DNA from: Xanthobacteraceae bacterium
Lineage (GTDB): Bacteria > Pseudomonadota > Alphaproteobacteria > Rhizobiales > Xanthobacteraceae
Direction: 5' to 3'
DNA length: 5,328 bases
Assembly: GCA_030043175.1 (NCBI GenBank)
Contig: JASHYD010001401.1
Location: forward strand, 1 to 5,328
The notes beneath the pieces were generated by a model. That model ran no database searches and was not told the DNA's origin. It saw only the letters and a list, made by a program, of their open reading frames with translations. The position numbers and the translations under genes were made by a program. Shown one piece after another: positions 5,087 to 5,328 of the stretch; position 1 is the stretch's first letter; every line of letters starts with the position of its first letter.

Positions 5087-5328
5087 GAGGCCGAGATCGA
5101 TGCCAGGGCCACGGCTTGGAGCATCCTTGAGCGCATCAACCGCAAGGAACGCGACGTGCCGCTCAGGCGGGATATCATCGAGGGCATGAGGGGGCTCGAT
5201 CCTGTCCTGGTGTTTCCCGCGGCAATCTTGTTGGAAAAGCGACGACGGCTGAGGGATGAGTGGGCGAAATGCTATCACGAAAACGTGATAGCATGGCCGG
5301 GCCCGGCGCATTCAAGTTCGCGATTGAT
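5078..5328 (+). CDS. Unidentified open reading frame, partial (runs off right edge)
   Basis: The frame is open from 5033, just after a TAG, to the end of the window (98 codons). Its composition looks truly coding: most third positions are G or C and many codons begin with G. The translation contains ARATAWSILERINRKERDV, then RRDIIEGMRGLDPVLVFPAA and AILLEKRRRLRDEWAKCYHE, a charged, mostly helical protein with no signal peptide or membrane segment. I do not recognise a family. The start is uncertain: GTG 5078 is used as the first plausible codon, but it has no ribosome binding site, and the next ATG (5186) has poor spacing. It may therefore be a gene fragment whose true N-terminus was lost. 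The minus strand is also open at 4997-5311, but that frame lines up as the antisense shadow of this one. A perfect palindrome at 5269-5294 lies inside the frame. Confidence 0.4.
   Translation, partial: MPGEAEIDARATAWSILERINRKERDVPLRRDIIEGMRGLDPVLVFPAAILLEKRRRLRDEWAKCYHENVIAWPGPAHSSSRL
5269..5294. repeat. 26-base perfect hairpin/palindrome with AAAA loop
   Basis: ATGCTATCACG (5269-5279) and CGTGATAGCAT (5284-5294) are perfect inverse copies separated by AAAA. The 11-base-pair stem is far longer than expected by chance in a window of this size. No T run follows on the plus strand (GGCCGGGCCC), so it is not an ordinary terminator on that strand. A dimeric regulator's operator, a repeat-element unit or a mobile-element end are all possible. 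Confidence 0.6.

Noticed and set aside
4215..5189. 324-codon plus-strand open frame overlapping the binding-protein gene
   Set aside because: It is a +2 shadow with an Arg/Gly/Ser-rich translation and no ribosome binding site. The overlapping frame has a signal peptide, an ideal ribosome binding site and family motifs.
4997..5311. 104-codon minus-strand open frame at the right end
   Set aside because: It is antisense, with its first codon positions matching third positions of the plus frame, and the coding-like base pattern fits the plus strand. Neither is proven, so only the plus frame was listed, at low confidence.

Overview
The window is GC-rich DNA with strong coding bias to G/C at third codon positions. 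Its proteins most resemble those of alphaproteobacteria, and the likeliest source is a soil or plant-associated member of the Bradyrhizobium/Rhodopseudomonas group. That placement rests on recognising the OFA-type transporter, the periplasmic binding protein and short intergenic repeats; no marker gene is present, so it is inference.

Layout from left to right. Bases 1-535 (minus strand) hold the first 178 residues of an OFA-type major facilitator transporter that runs off the left edge, with a clear ribosome binding site and a good sigma-70-type promoter. Bases about 611-1304 (minus) are a decayed, truncated IS3-family insertion sequence: left terminus, orfA with an internal stop, and a frameshifted orfB start. 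The catalytic part of the transposase and the right end are missing. Bases 1305-1595 hold a short protein-like fragment and the terminator-like hairpin of the next gene. Bases 1596-2516 (minus) are a complete pirin-family cupin. Bases 2517-2987 have no convincing gene. Bases 2988-3572 (minus) encode a secreted CAP-domain protein. Bases 3573-4188 are non-coding with degenerate repeats and one small hairpin. Bases 4189-4962 (plus) encode a secreted ModA-like solute-binding protein with no transporter partners visible. Bases 4963-5328 hold two notable inverted-repeat structures inside or beside an unidentified plus-strand reading frame that leaves the window.

The genes do not form one operon: each complete gene has its own ribosome binding site and is separated from the next by hundreds of bases, and the binding protein is on the opposite strand. 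No shared pathway can be read from them. The region looks like a loosely packed accessory stretch with an old transposon scar. I found no defence system, CRISPR array, tRNA, rRNA or convincing new multi-gene system. The most unexplained part is the right end (about 5030-5328).
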